The position numbers were made by a program, and so were the translations under genes. Shown here piece after piece: positions 13,113 to 25,788 of a DNA stretch of 64,000 nt. The stretch comes from Casuarius casuarius (lineage: Eukaryota > Chordata > Aves > Casuariiformes > Casuariidae). The notes below the pieces were generated by a model. It searched no databases. It was not told the origin of the DNA and saw nothing but the letters and a program-made list of their open reading frames with translations. Position 1 is the first letter of the stretch. Every line of letters starts with the position of its first letter. The stretch covers positions 744,001 through 808,000 of the forward strand of contig PTFA01000230.1 in assembly GCA_003342895.1 (NCBI GenBank). Direction: 5' to 3'.

Positions 13113-14633
13113 GTGGTGAAGTAATAGTATGTTTAAAATTAAGCATATTCACAACTATTCTGATGAACTGAAGATTTATCTTGGAGCATCAAACCTACTA
13201 TGGAAAATTCATAAATTAAGGATTGCCTCATAATTATTATACTCATTTTAGCAAGTACTGTAATCATATGAACAAATTTAAATAGTATTTAACAAAAGGC
13301 AAAAACATCTGCACCTATGAAGGCTGCAGTGTGGAGCTACAAACTGAACACACATAGCATCTGAAGAAAAATACTTGTCCCATGATTATGGAAAGATGAT
13401 GACTTAATGCTTTTCATAAGACCAATATAATTCACTGCTCAAAACAGCTACAAATACTTTCTGTGCACAGTGTTGTTCCCTGGTAAAATATATAGTATCC
13501 AACTGTAAAAATTTTCAAAGTGATTTGGGTAGATACCACAAAGTGAGTACATAAAAGATCTGCCAACTTTATGTTACCCAAAAGACTGGAAATGCCATCA
13601 GATGTTTCTGTGTCTCTGCCTGCCTGCCCAAGAGCACACAGTAATCCAGCCAGATTAGCAAGTGTCTGTGCTGCTCCGCTTCCTCCTTCTTCCTCAGTGG
13701 TGTTCCAGCATCTGGATCATGGCTGAAGGAGTGTTTAGGAAGGAGTACATTGGGATTGCACAAGGAAGGAATGGTTTCCTTTAGAGACCCATGTATATGG
13801 ACATTTTTACTTCAATTAAGAGATGAAATGTCTTGGCATGTGTACAAAGAATTTATGTTCCAGTTGAGTAGCAATGCCTGCTGGTGAGATCAGGGCTGAT
13901 CCAAGACAAGTGCCTTGATGACAGCTTAGTTGGACTTTGGCAGATTTTTATTCTCTCCTCGCTGCTGCTGAATGTTGTAGGCTCCCTTAGTCCAGCCGAG
14001 TGCCATAGTCATAGCCACAGGTGCAACCAGGAGGACTGTTTGTCACTGAGAGCTTTATGTATGCCTGGGCTGCAATGGGGAATGCAAGGGAAGTAGTAGT
14101 CTCTCTGAACCTACTTCACTGGAGAGTGCTAGGAAATGAAAACCAGTGTGAACTGGCTACATTTTGTGTTTTACATTTTCTCATGTTTTTGATCCATCTA
14201 ATTTCTATGTGTCAATCCATTTAAAAAATCAAAGAACTGCGTACCCACCTAGTGTTATATTTTGGGCTACACCATCAATGTCAATGTGTGGTCCTGCCTT
14301 GAATTAGATGCAGGCAAGCAGATGCTATCAGCAGACCTGGGCGTGAGCTGCAATGACAGAACAGCAGCATGTTTCCTGGTTTAACCCTTGCTCCCAGCGG
14401 GAAGTAATCTGCTATTGTTTTGGCCTTCCAGACTAGATGTGCTCTGCTCCTAGCCTCTGCCAGGTTAATCTGCTCTTTGGGACACCAGAGCTGCATTATC
14501 CAACTAACTGGAAAGGGCAAAGGGTTTCCCAGCCAACATCCCACACACTTGCATGAGAAGGATAGGAGCAGCTGGTAGAGAGTTTGTACAGAATTTAATT
14601 CTACTGCTCCAATATGTCCAGTGCCTGTCCATT

Positions 14634-14727
14634 GGTATATATATAGAGAGAAATAATGGATGTGTATATATACATTTTATATAATAATATATATTATTTA
14701 TATGTCATATATCATGTATTATATTTA
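14634..14727. repeat. TA-rich low-complexity tract
   Basis: It is almost pure A/T, built of TATA and ATT units, and includes a perfect 16-bp palindrome AATAATATATATTATT at 14683-14698. It is unstable and cruciform-prone by composition. No coding content. Confidence 0.85.
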
Positions 14728-16649
14728 GCTGTTACACAAGCCAACAGCATTTAAAACAAACCAAAACAAAGTTGGTGTTCCTGTGCATTATATCTCTCTC
14801 CAAAGCTGGCAGATCTGAACTTCATTTTTTAAAGAGGTAGTCTGTAAGCAGTTCTGTTGTATAACATGTGGTTGGATCTCTAGTAACTAAAGACCTGCAA
14901 ACTGTGCTTAAAGTTTCCCCTGCATTTTGAGCATTCCTAATAGCTCCTTCCTGTGTGGATTGTCTGGTACCTAATAGGAGTTAAGTTCAATCCAGGCCTT
15001 TCCCTCAATGATCTAATAGGGTCTTTCTCCTCTAGGCACCTTCTATTTCAACAGGACTTACGGTCATTTAATATTTTTAGTACTGCTGTCCCTTTGTCAT
15101 ATTTTGATTGAAATTAGCGAGTTGGTAAGCAGGAATTATTGGGCACCCACACATGTGCGCCTAGAGCACACATAAGTACATAAGCCTGGTTTCTTCAGTA
15201 AACTAGACTGAAAATCTGGTGAGATGTGTCTGTTTTACACTCATTATTTAAAGAGAGAGGACATTTTCCATTGCGGACCTGGCTGATGGAACAGTAGAGG
15301 TAACTGGGGGTGAAATGCCTAGTTTAAATTTATTTAGCCTCTTGCTTCCGAAACTGAAGTGCTCAAAAGTGATGACATGGAAAGTCTTAACTCTGACACT
15401 GATAATAAACAAACATGTTACTTTTACCAGATACTAAAGAATGGACTTTTCATTACAACGTAACAGCCTTAAGTCTGATTATGTGGACTGTTTGATTTTT
15501 AGCAGCTACTATTTTGATTTCTATTTCAGGTGAATATACTGTTGGGATGTGTTAAACTGGTTATTTACCAGTTAACAATAGGAATTTTGCATAACATTTT
15601 CAATTGTTGAACTCTATGTTTTCTGTATGTAGTATTTAACAGGATGACTCTTAACTCATAAAATTGTTAGACACAGGCTTCCTTTTGAAGCTCAACAATG
15701 CATGCCTGTAATGTGTGGCCATGTTATTGTTGTTAGTACTACTACTACTATTAAGAGTTTTCTGTTCTGTCTATGTTTTCATTTGCTGATTAAATCACTC
15801 ATTTTGTGGTTTTATTAAGACTTTCACAGAGGATATAAATATTTCTTTGTCACAGATGAAGATAATGTACTTGACTCCACTTTCTGTCATAGTAGTGGAA
15901 ATCTTGAGTAACTGAATTGCCAGTGTAAAAGTGCCAGTGAAACAGCAAATTTAGGTCTGATGCATGTTTGCTATTGTCCTTAAGAATTAGTTAACTTGCT
16001 TCTGAGTACTTCCATTCATAAATGATGTGTCATTTTAGCAACCATAACTGCTTTTTGAAACACTGTTTTCTGTTGTTTTTCTAGGGATTTCCCAAAGTTG
16101 GGAGGAGTGTTTTGTTTTTGTTTAAGTAAATGAAACAGAGTTTCAAACCTGGGTCAGATGCCAGAAAATCCTCTCCCTCTCTCCTCTCCCTCGCTCTTCT
16201 TCTGTCTTTCACTTTGAGTCCTGGATAAACTCCTTCATTTAGCTACAGAACCTGAAGTTCCTCATTAAAGGTTTGAGTCTAATAAAGCTTCTGGCCTTGC
16301 TTTCAGCCAGAGCCCTTAAATACACCAGTAATCTCATTTGGTGTACTCCCTCAGTTTTTAAGTATTTGCAAAATCAGGGCCTGTGCTTCACTGTCCTAAA
16401 GGCCTTGGCTGTAAATACCCAGAAGAAGAACACACACTTATGGGTGAGTTACATATGCAAGTTATTGTGGCTTAAGGAGTTGCCATGTGTGGCTGAGCCA
16501 GGATAACAGATTCTCTGTGTGCTCTTAACCCATCACAAGTACAAGGAAAATGCTTTCACTTACAGCTCTCTAACAGAGTCTTAAGATGGTACTTTTTACA
16601 CTACAGGCTAAACAAAAAACATAACTGACCAGCTGACGTGATTCAGTGC

Positions 16650-16715
16650 TATTTGGCAGTAATTCAGGCAGCAGGCATGCCTTCTTCCTCTATGTGACCT
16701 TGGCCCAGTGAGCAC
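16650..16715 (+). repeat. Possible MIR core fragment
   Basis: 'Ccttcttcctctatgtgacc' followed by 'ttggcccagtgag' resembles the MIR core 'ccacttactagctgtgtgaccttgggcaagt'. The flanking parts are not convincing. Confidence 0.35.
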
Positions 16716-18545
16716 ATAGATATATGCATTTCCCCCACATATGTATGCATGAGACCCCTTTGATGCCTAGGGTTAAATGTTTGTTTCAGTATACTCAGGA
16801 TCAGGTTGTCATCTGTGTTCTGGTTTCCCTGGCATTCTCACAATTTACTGTTAGAAAATGAAAATTTTTCTCATCAAGTCTGGTTATTTTGCTTCCTATT
16901 CTTTTAATGACCTCATTTTCTTAACGGTAAAGGGAATAAGTTGTTGCTGAACTCCATTGTGATAACTGGCTAGAAGACTTTCAAAGGCACCTTTCAAATT
17001 AGTATTAAAAAAGTGAACATTTTCCTTTTGTGAGACTCTTTTCGCTACATATGAGACTTAAGTTTGTTTCATATCTGCCAAGTTTAAACAGTTTTTTAGA
17101 AGTTTAAATTAGAAGAGCAACATTAATGTACTAAAAGACAAAATGTTTCTGAAGGTTGAAGTAGTATGTAAATCATATCTTAAACAAAGTTATACCTTGC
17201 TTCCTTGACTTTAACTTGGCGACTTTTCTATCTGTTATAATAACAAGCTGACTTTTGAGGTTTCTGAAAGTTCTCTCTTGCTCTTCCATTTGTATAATTT
17301 GGGGGTAGAGAGTGTAAAAAAAGTAAAAGAGAGAGAGAAAGCTGGCTTAAGGGCCACTGGTAGGTACTACAGTCCATCAGTAATACTCCTCCTGCTGAGC
17401 TGGCAGCTGCTTCCTCAGGTTCAGAGAGGTCACCATGGTTGCTTTCCTGTTGCTCCTCCAGGCATTGAATTGGCAGAGGAGCTGGAAAAACGGCATTTTC
17501 CTTTCTCACCCTGCAATATGAAGTCAAAATCCTTACTCGCTATGTAGGTCTGTTCTGGTAAGGCATGTAAAAGCTTGAGAATGATGAGAATGATTTAGAT
17601 TTATGTTATGCCTTTCTCCGGAAAATCTAAAAGTATATTACAGGCTAATAGACAGATATATTTGGATATGCAAATGATGTATGAGCATGGATATGTAGTG
17701 TGCATATATGTCCTTCCATGCATGCTGTATTTGGGAATGGAAGGAATTTCTTCACCACTGACTTGCTTGCTTCCCCAGGACACAAAACAGATTATTTGGT
17801 AAGTATTTCAAAATACCATTATTCACAATTAGGGCAATACAGGTTAATGTATCCAGTCAAAACCTGGGGAGGAAAAGGCAGAATTTTAAGGAAGCAGAAT
17901 ACAAGGTCAGCTGTCCTTAGGTCAAAATAAAAGCAAGAAAATTCAGTACGCATACGAGGAACTCTAAGAGTCTATCACTTACTGTCTTCCTGTTCTTCAT
18001 AGTGCCATGTGCTAATGGGTTTGTCCATGGATCCAGGAACATCGGCCTGAATGAACTTCTAAGGTAGATTAGTTCAGTTCCATTAAACCCCAGTGTGACC
18101 AAAGTATCCTGAATTTAGACAAAGAAAGTGTAGGACTTTCATTCTGGCAAAGGATGCATGGATTTAATGCAGTTAAAAGTAGATTTATTGAAATCACACC
18201 TTTAGTTTATTTGGTTTAATTTTCCTCTTTGCACCTTTCCAGGAAGCCCTACAATAAAGACAAAAGCCTTTAGCTATAAATTTAGGTTGCCTTCCTTGTG
18301 GTTCTCATTCAAATATTTGAAGTCAGTTTGATTTTTTTTTTTCTGGACACAAATATGTCTTGTTTTGGCATTTAAAAGGAGGAAGAATCTTATTTAGCAG
18401 TCTGTCTCTGCCAGCTTATCATATATTTCACAAGCATTTTTTTTCCTAATTATTCACTTACCAGACTATGGCAGCTCTGAACTGTTTATATATTAAGTCT
18501 GGTGTTTGAAAGAAAGAAACTTGTAGTTAAAATTTCCTTCTGCTT

Positions 18546-18581
18546 TTTTTAAAGTACATAAACTTTTTAAAGTACATAAAC
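18546..18581 (+). repeat. Perfect 18-bp tandem duplication
   Basis: The unit TTTTTAAAGTACATAAAC occurs twice without a spacer (18546-18563 and 18564-18581), with no mismatch. A perfect duplication in otherwise decayed DNA suggests a recent slippage event. Confidence 0.95.
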
Positions 18582-20939
18582 TCAAATGCAGTGCCAAATG
18601 TGCCCTTCCAGTATATAATAATAGGGATCTAATTGCACCAGTTTCCCAAGGGGCAGAGAAGTAGAAAAGCAGAGTCTATCTGGAAAACACCCCTTTTTTC
18701 GCCTTTGACCGTGACAGGCTCCTACACTAGGAATGAAATTCCATCCCCACAGAAGTCTATAGCAAAGATTTGACTGACCCCAGGGGGTTGGGATTTTGGC
18801 CCACATGCCTGATTTCAGGGTATGATTTCAGCGATGAAATAAGCTTTAGGGAGGGGGAAGGAGTATTCACTGTGGAAGGAAGAGTTGATTTTCCTGCACG
18901 TCCTCCGGTCTGTGTCCCCGGCAGGAGTAACTTCCTCTTTTGGAGTATCTGTTCTTCTGAAGAAGACAACTAGCAAAAGCACCCATTAAACAGACATTCA
19001 GTTCTTCTCTTGGAAAAGCTCAATGGAAAAATATGCATCAATTTTTAATTGTACATGTGCCCTATGGCACCCATGGTAAAACAGCAGTAATTCAGTGAAA
19101 AAGAGATGATTATGACAGAGGTGAGAGGTCCAGAATAGCCTGTTGGTGCCCCAAGACCTGTAGACTTGAAAGCACATTTCCCACCAGGTTATTGTCCTCA
19201 GAGTGAAGCTAGGAGGCCATGCTAATATTTCCTTCCTGAAGTGAGAACACATTGGGTGAACTGCATGAATTTTTGTACCTTTTCATCTCCGAAGGAGAAG
19301 CATTTGTCCCAAAATATCCAAAACACTATGTTACGAAGCACTGGCTTATAAACAGCATTTCATAAGATAAGATTTCACTTTTAAAATTCAATGGTTTTCA
19401 TTCATATTGAACTGTTAGGTGGTCTCAGTCTATGACTACTAACACATTTATCAGTCCTTTAAAGTGTGAATTTCTGCGTCTCACCAACCCAGCTTTTCCA
19501 AAAGACCAAAAGATTGAGCTCGGCCAAAAAGTTTTCTCAGTACATTTTTATTCCAACTCTTGTTTCCCTAGAGTCAGCTATTATAACCTCAGCCTGAGTG
19601 AAAAGTTTCTAATGCACTCCACATCCTGTTTGTATACAGGGAATCGAATGCTTGTTTGGAAGGTATTTGGTGTATGAGTTGTTATGAATCACTGGTAGGA
19701 GATGAGGTGGGTTATTGTGGGTGTGTTGAGCTACCTTTGCGTATTGCCCTGCCCTTCATTAGACCTGTGCCTATTGCAAAAGTGTAGGCAGACAGCAGCG
19801 CTCTCGCGCGCTCTCTCAATCTTCCTTTTCTTTTTAAGCCCTGAGGTAGATTTTTCCTTCCTCCAAGGAGGAAACCTAAACAAAGTTTGTGTACACAAGT
19901 CTAAAAAAATGCATGTTTGGAACTTTGTAGTATTTGCTTTGCTAATGAATGCTGAACCTACAGATGTATGTGTAGGAAGTATAATACTGTTGCATATTGA
20001 AAAGTTCGTATTTCCTGATTAAAGAGCTCCTATAGACAGTGAAGTACATCAGTGTTTATCTTTTACCATTTACTCTGCTGCCTACATAGTAACACATAAA
20101 CAGGCTAAACGGCTACTAATCAAACCCTTTAAAGCTGCCAAACCCTCTTTTTGTCTTTATTATGAAACTAAGCTTTGGTCAACTGAGGTCAAGTTGTGCA
20201 CTTAACACAGCTTCCATTATAGTCAGTGAACTCTGTAACAGAGAGTAAAGTCAAAATATAAACAGAGAACATTTCTGCAGCAGCTCAGGGCTGGGATTAA
20301 CTTGGATCACCTAGTCTTCTGCTTTTAATGAAATTCTCTCCCTTGTATTTTCTTGTTTGGAAGAGAGTCCAAAGTTATCTCATACTAATTTAGTTAGGCA
20401 GTGCCCTCCAGGGATGTCACAGGCCTCCGTGACCTCTCCAGAGAGACTCAGTAAAGGGATGAGGAGAATTAAACATTCCTGAGAAATTGCAAAGCAGCAA
20501 CCCCCAGAGACTTTACATAGAAACTAGCTCCAGACTAGCTGCCAGAGACCCAAGTCACCTTTTCAGCACTTCCTTGACATATCTCCACCAATCCCATCTG
20601 GCTTGATTCAGGAGGTCAGTGTGGGGACTGAGATGAGGTAGCAGCTAGAAAGAGCTGCATTCAAGGGAGGTCTGCCTGCCGTGCGTGCCATTGTTAGATG
20701 CTTCTGTGGGATGTGCAGCTAGATGGTTTGGTTTCCTTCTGTGGCTCTTCCCGTCTATTCTAATTCTTCATTTTCTGCGTGCTGGAAAGGGGACGAATAC
20801 TAAGCAAGGAGTTTTAGTAGTAAGTTCAGTAATTGTTTCATCATTTGATGCACCATTTTGTTTCATACTGGTGTTTACAGCCACTTCTTGGGCCCAGTCC
20901 AGAAAATATTGTGATTTTGGAGAGCTACTTACAGTAATA

Positions 20940-20995
20940 CATCCTACAGGCCCTGTTTTCCTCTGTTTTACATCAGTGTAATCAACAGTCAGGCA
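20940..20995. repeat. Possible decayed sauropsid repeat fragment
   Basis: 'Ggccctgttttcctctgtttt' followed by 'acatcagtgtaatcaacag' resembles the 'acaccagtgtaaatcaggag' segment common in turtle and crocodilian repeats. It is short, so only tentative. Confidence 0.35.
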
Positions 20996-21464
20996 TAGTT
21001 TGCAGGATGAAGCCCATTTTTTATGGGAAAAGATTCAAAGACTTCATTTTCAGGCTTCCCTCAATCACTGTGCAAAAGAGGAAAAATTAAATTTGCTGAA
21101 GGTTGGGTAGGCAAGAGAGAAAAAGTCACCGGGAAACCACTGTAACTTGTGTATTAGTATCTTGATCTGTTGAATAATTATCTGACTTAAGGGAAATGCA
21201 TAGTATCTCAAGAAATGTCTGCCTCATTGAGTTTTGGAATGTGTAACCTAAAAATCATTTCTGTACATTTTCATCCTTAGGTTTCCATACCCTTTTATTT
21301 CTTTTTCTAATTAGTCCAGGTCTAGGCAGTATTGAGGAAAATGGTTTGTATTCTCACCTTTTAGGGGGAAGAATAACTTTTTTCATTATAGAAGTGCAGA
21401 TAAAGGCATCTAATTCCATATAACAAATAATGCACTTCATCATTAAATGCCTGTGTAGCCTTTA

Positions 21465-21615
21465 ACATTCTTATAGCACTCTAGTCACATAAATATTATC
21501 ATTCCAATTTCAGAGACCGGAAAATTTAGGAGGTAAGATTAAGTGCTTTAGTCAAGGCCACAAAGAGAGTCATTGTCACAGCTGAGATTAGGACACTGGA
21601 GATCGTGTCTGCTCA
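21465..21615 (-). repeat. MIR/CORE-SINE or L2-tail copy, minus orientation
   Basis: Read on plus: 'attatcattccaatttcagag' stands for 'attatccccattttacagatg', 'gtaagattaagtgctttagtcaaggccac' for 'gttaagtgacttgcccaaggtcac', and 'cacagctgagattagg' for 'gcagagctgggattagaacc'. The order matches the reverse complement of a MIR core. Confidence 0.7.
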
Positions 21616-24600
21616 TCATTTGCTTGGACCAAACTGAAATTAATAAATAGGCTAGACCCAAAGCTTGACCCATGCAATTAGAATATGGCTTATGGTAGAA
21701 TTATGGGGAAAAAAAATCATTCAGAGCAGAGAATTGTGTTCATTTTCTGTCCCAGTCTGAAATATATTTCAGCAGTAGAGTTATAAATCTCTGAAAAGAA
21801 AAAGAAAGAAAAGAAACTTATGCATGGAAACAGGCACGTAATGGATGATAATGTCATTGTAGTGATAAATCTGCTGTGCTCTGTAATGACTCATGCATGT
21901 GCCACTGTTATTTGCCTGAGTACAGACTTCTGGCCCTAGCCAAGTAACGTTTGTGGGAATGTTGTTTCTAGTGTCTGGCATATGGAGGATATTCCAGCTT
22001 TAATGGCAAAATACCTAGGGAAGATCCTCATTCATATGAATTGCGGAGGGAAGGTCTTTACTCAATCTGGATGTGGTATGACCGATGACTTCTGACGTGC
22101 GGGTAACACACAGATTTATTGTGAGCAAAAGTTGGAGTGTGATAATGCTACTGGGGTATTCTGTAATAATATGGTAAAACACTTGTCAGCACTTCATCTC
22201 AGGCAGTGAAAGTCTATTGTATATGCTACACAGAGACAGATAAAAAACATAAGTATACTTAAAACTTCATATGGTTTGCATTTTTAGTAACAGCTCTCCT
22301 GACTCTAATATAAGACAGGTTTTAATTTTGTTTTGGGTAAGTGGATGTGCTTACAGTCTCACACCCACAATTCCATGGCTTTAAATAGAATCGCTCCCAG
22401 GGTGCATAAAAGAACACATGCTGTTATGTGAAGGGTTTATCCAGGATGCCAGGACTGTATTTATTGCTGGGAACAAACTGAATAAAATTTTCTATTCCAT
22501 TTTGACACTAGCCCACAGAGAGCAGCCATATCTCCAGTTTTAATGCAGATCCTTCCCTTTCTCTGACTTAGGATTCACTGTGATTAATAGCAGTTGCAGT
22601 AGTAGTAATTGCTAATAATGGTGGAATTAGAATGACCAGAACAAGCCAAGGGAAGGTCAACGCAAAGTGCCCTGCAAATGTATTTTGAGCACGCTCAAAA
22701 GAAAACTTCCTATTGTCTTTTCACATCTGCGCTGCACAGCCAGACTTCTAAAATGCATTCTTTGGTCTCTGGGATCGTTTTACTGTTGACCTGTTCTAGC
22801 TGAAATTCCCATGCCCCGTTTTGAGATGGCATGGACCACGAGCTGGTGCTCTGCCCAGAGCACAAAGGAGCTTCCTCCTGGGCAGAGCAACAGTGGCACT
22901 AATGCTGTGCTGGGGAATTGGTAAGGGGAGCTTGGTCCTAGAGGTGGGATTCAACCCACCAGACTCTTCACGTCAGCTGCTGAATCACATGGGCAGTTTT
23001 TGGTACTGTTGGCCGAAATTTGAACTTGTGACATGAGGTAAAAAGAAAAAGAAAAAAAAAATCCCTCTGTATTGCATTACCAAATCCCTGAGGCATCAGG
23101 GTTGTGCTCTGTCTCTCTCTGTGCTCAGCCAAGAGGATTTAGCATCGAATTCCAAAATGTTGTCACCTGAAAAGTTCTTGTAAAGAAAAATATAAATTCC
23201 ACAGAATCAGGAATGAGATTACTTTAGCATCTTGACACTTTTTGAGGTGACTTTTTGCTTTTGGTAGTTAGTAAAACATGGTGGCTGTGTATTTTTGCCA
23301 CGGCCTCATAACTAATGAGGAATAAGAGGTGAAAAACTTCTATTGCCAACTCCAGTGAGCTGAAAACTGGAATAAATTCAAAAAGAAAATTTCAGTGATG
23401 TGTTAAATGGAGCACACTCTTGTTTACACAGATTATTCATATAAGGACAAATCTAACTCTATAAGGACCCAATGAATAGTAAACATTTTCGTCAGTATGA
23501 TTAACATTTCAAGCTAATTGTTTTGGATTATTATTCAGGGGTCTAGCATCATTAGGAAACTGGTTGCAGTCTGAGGAGAAAGTGGGAAGGACTTAGTGTT
23601 CAAAAACATGAGACACAAATTCTGGAAATTTGAGGGAAAATGTAAATTAGAAAATAAAATTCAAGTATGTTTTACATTATTAGCTCGTTTACTCTGTTTC
23701 CCTGTATTTCTTAAAAAAAATATTCATAAAGGTTATCCCAGTACTCTTGCTTTGTTCTTTATACTATCTTAATGGATCATTCTTCTTCCTTTCCAATTAT
23801 ACCCTCAAATACGTATAAACATTATGAAGTACTGATTTATTATCTTTAAGCCTATCTGCCTGTGCTCTGGCAGTTCTCTGCTGCTCTTAGCACTTTTTTA
23901 CAGTAATGCTAGTGGCTTAGCCTAAGTCAGGGCCCTTTTCTGATAGGTATTGTGCAGATCCCTGCAGACCTACAAGCCTCAAATGGAGAGGCTAGCAAAC
24001 TGAAGAGAATGCTCCCAAAGGGCAGGAAAGGAAGTGGGAATTTGGAGGGTTAAAGTCATTGCCTGGATCACACTGCAGATCAACAGCATTTTTGATTCTA
24101 TTGAGATCAATACTATTTTGATCCATGGCTTATGCCGCTTCTCTGACCCCATAGAGATGTCACATCGCACTTAAATGGAAGTGTCTGAGCAATCCAGGGA
24201 AGAAACGGAAGACAAACGGGTGTCAGAAACATAAGCCAGGATCTTTTTATAGTCAAATGTTGCAATGTAAACATTTTGTGATCAATATCTATATTGTGAT
24301 TTTGGGGCTGATCTTTTTTTTAGAGTAAACATGCCAGTACTTGACTTGAAATACTAGTCTGTTTTCTTGTGGTTAGATCATGGCCCCAGCTAGTCTTCCT
24401 TGGCATTGATCCCTAAGACTTCTCTACCCTCACCACAACCTGGGTACAACCCTTTACTTTAGTGATGAGTAATCCCGTTAAATAGGAGTCTGTTTCTTTG
24501 TGAAGAGGTATTTTTTCTTTCATTCATATAAAAATAGCAGGGATAATAAATTCTGGAAGGGAAAAAAGGGAGGGGGAACTGGATCAGATATCTTTTAGGA

Positions 24601-24977
24601 CTGTCTGCTAGATGGAGCCTGGGAAAGAGGTATTTGTTCTATGTTTTTGCCTGTGTAATACAAACCTAAAAGTGATTAAAACTAGCAAATACTTTCTGTG
24701 ATTCAAATTCCTCTGATTTTTCTCTGTTAACTTTCAATTTCTTTCCATTTTTGTTAAATAGAATTTAAAGTACCCTTTTGTTAGCAATTGTGACAATATC
24801 CTGCAAAATTAAAACGAAAGAAACAGAGCATATATGCATCCTTTCTGTATCTTTTCATTTAAATTACTTTGTGTCATGCATGTCACTTTCAATTTTACCA
24901 TTTGAAGAATAAACAAACCATTGTAGTCCTAAAAATCTGTTCAAAATTTTTTGGCAGGAAAAAAGGACTAAATTAAT

Positions 24978-25046
24978 TTTCATTGTTGGGGAGGTTTCCC
25001 AACAAGCAGCTTTACCGTTTCTTTTTGCCTCCAGCCAACAATGAAA
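24978..25046. repeat. Inverted repeat, 12 + 5 bp arms with a 2-base bulge
   Basis: TTTCATTGTTGG (24978-24989) is the exact reverse complement of CCAACAATGAAA (25035-25046). The next five bases inward, GGAGG (24990-24994) and CCTCC (25028-25032), also pair, leaving AG at 25033-25034 as a bulge. The loop is 33 bases. It is not in any repeat I recognise. A transcript could fold into this stem, but the loop is long for a pre-miRNA. Confidence 0.85.
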
Positions 25047-25771
25047 GATCAGTTATAAAACTGTATACAAATGCTTCCATGTATTGAAAGAACAATATTT
25101 TGACATTCGGTGACACAAGCAAAAAAAAAAAAGGTAGAAAAAAGGTAGACAGCAGTAATTTCGTTTTTGATAACACAATGAGAACATTGTGAATTCACCT
25201 GAAGTGTAGGTGAAAAACATCACGTTGCATTAACAGGGAAGGTTATTTAGAACTTGACCTTTAAAGTTTATCTGGATTATAATGCTTATGGGGTTTTTTT
25301 AATAAAATTGCCTACTAACATTTCATGAGTTCTCTTCTAGAATGTTGTAAAACAATTGGGCTGTCTGCTTACAAGAGAAAAGTTACACAGTATTTCCTAG
25401 TATTCCCACTGATGTGAGAGAGCTTTTGTTTCAAAAGACATTGATACTGTTTTCATTCAAGATGCTCAACAGAGATTATTGGGTATTTTATTATCTTAGT
25501 AACTTTATAATTGTTAGATTATTATCTTCAAATTTATCAACTAACCTTTTAACTTAAGAAAAATTATGGAACTGAACATAATTCAACTCTGAGAAGTTCA
25601 CATCTACAGCCAAACGGTATGATTTGACTAAATTAGCAAGCATACTTCAGATTGCTTCTGTGGCAGTTTATCAACTGTAACTTTGAAAATCTGTGAGAAA
25701 GTTTATCAAATGAGTTGTGATACATTATAACTATATCCTAGGAGACTTTTAGTATGTGTCAGTAAGAGTGA

Positions 25772-25788
25772 TTGTTGTTGTTGTTGTG
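25772..25788 (+). repeat. (TTG)n short microsatellite
   Basis: Five TTG units in a row. A simple slippage repeat. Confidence 0.85.

Noticed and set aside
22905..22980. tRNA-like stretch with GGTGGGATTCAACCCACC
   Set aside because: The T-arm-like stem is present but the D-arm and acceptor stem cannot be formed, so it is not called as a tRNA gene.
24604..24620. CTGCTAGATGGAGC as a CTCF site
   Set aside because: It has about three mismatches to the core consensus, including a key C, so it is too weak to call.
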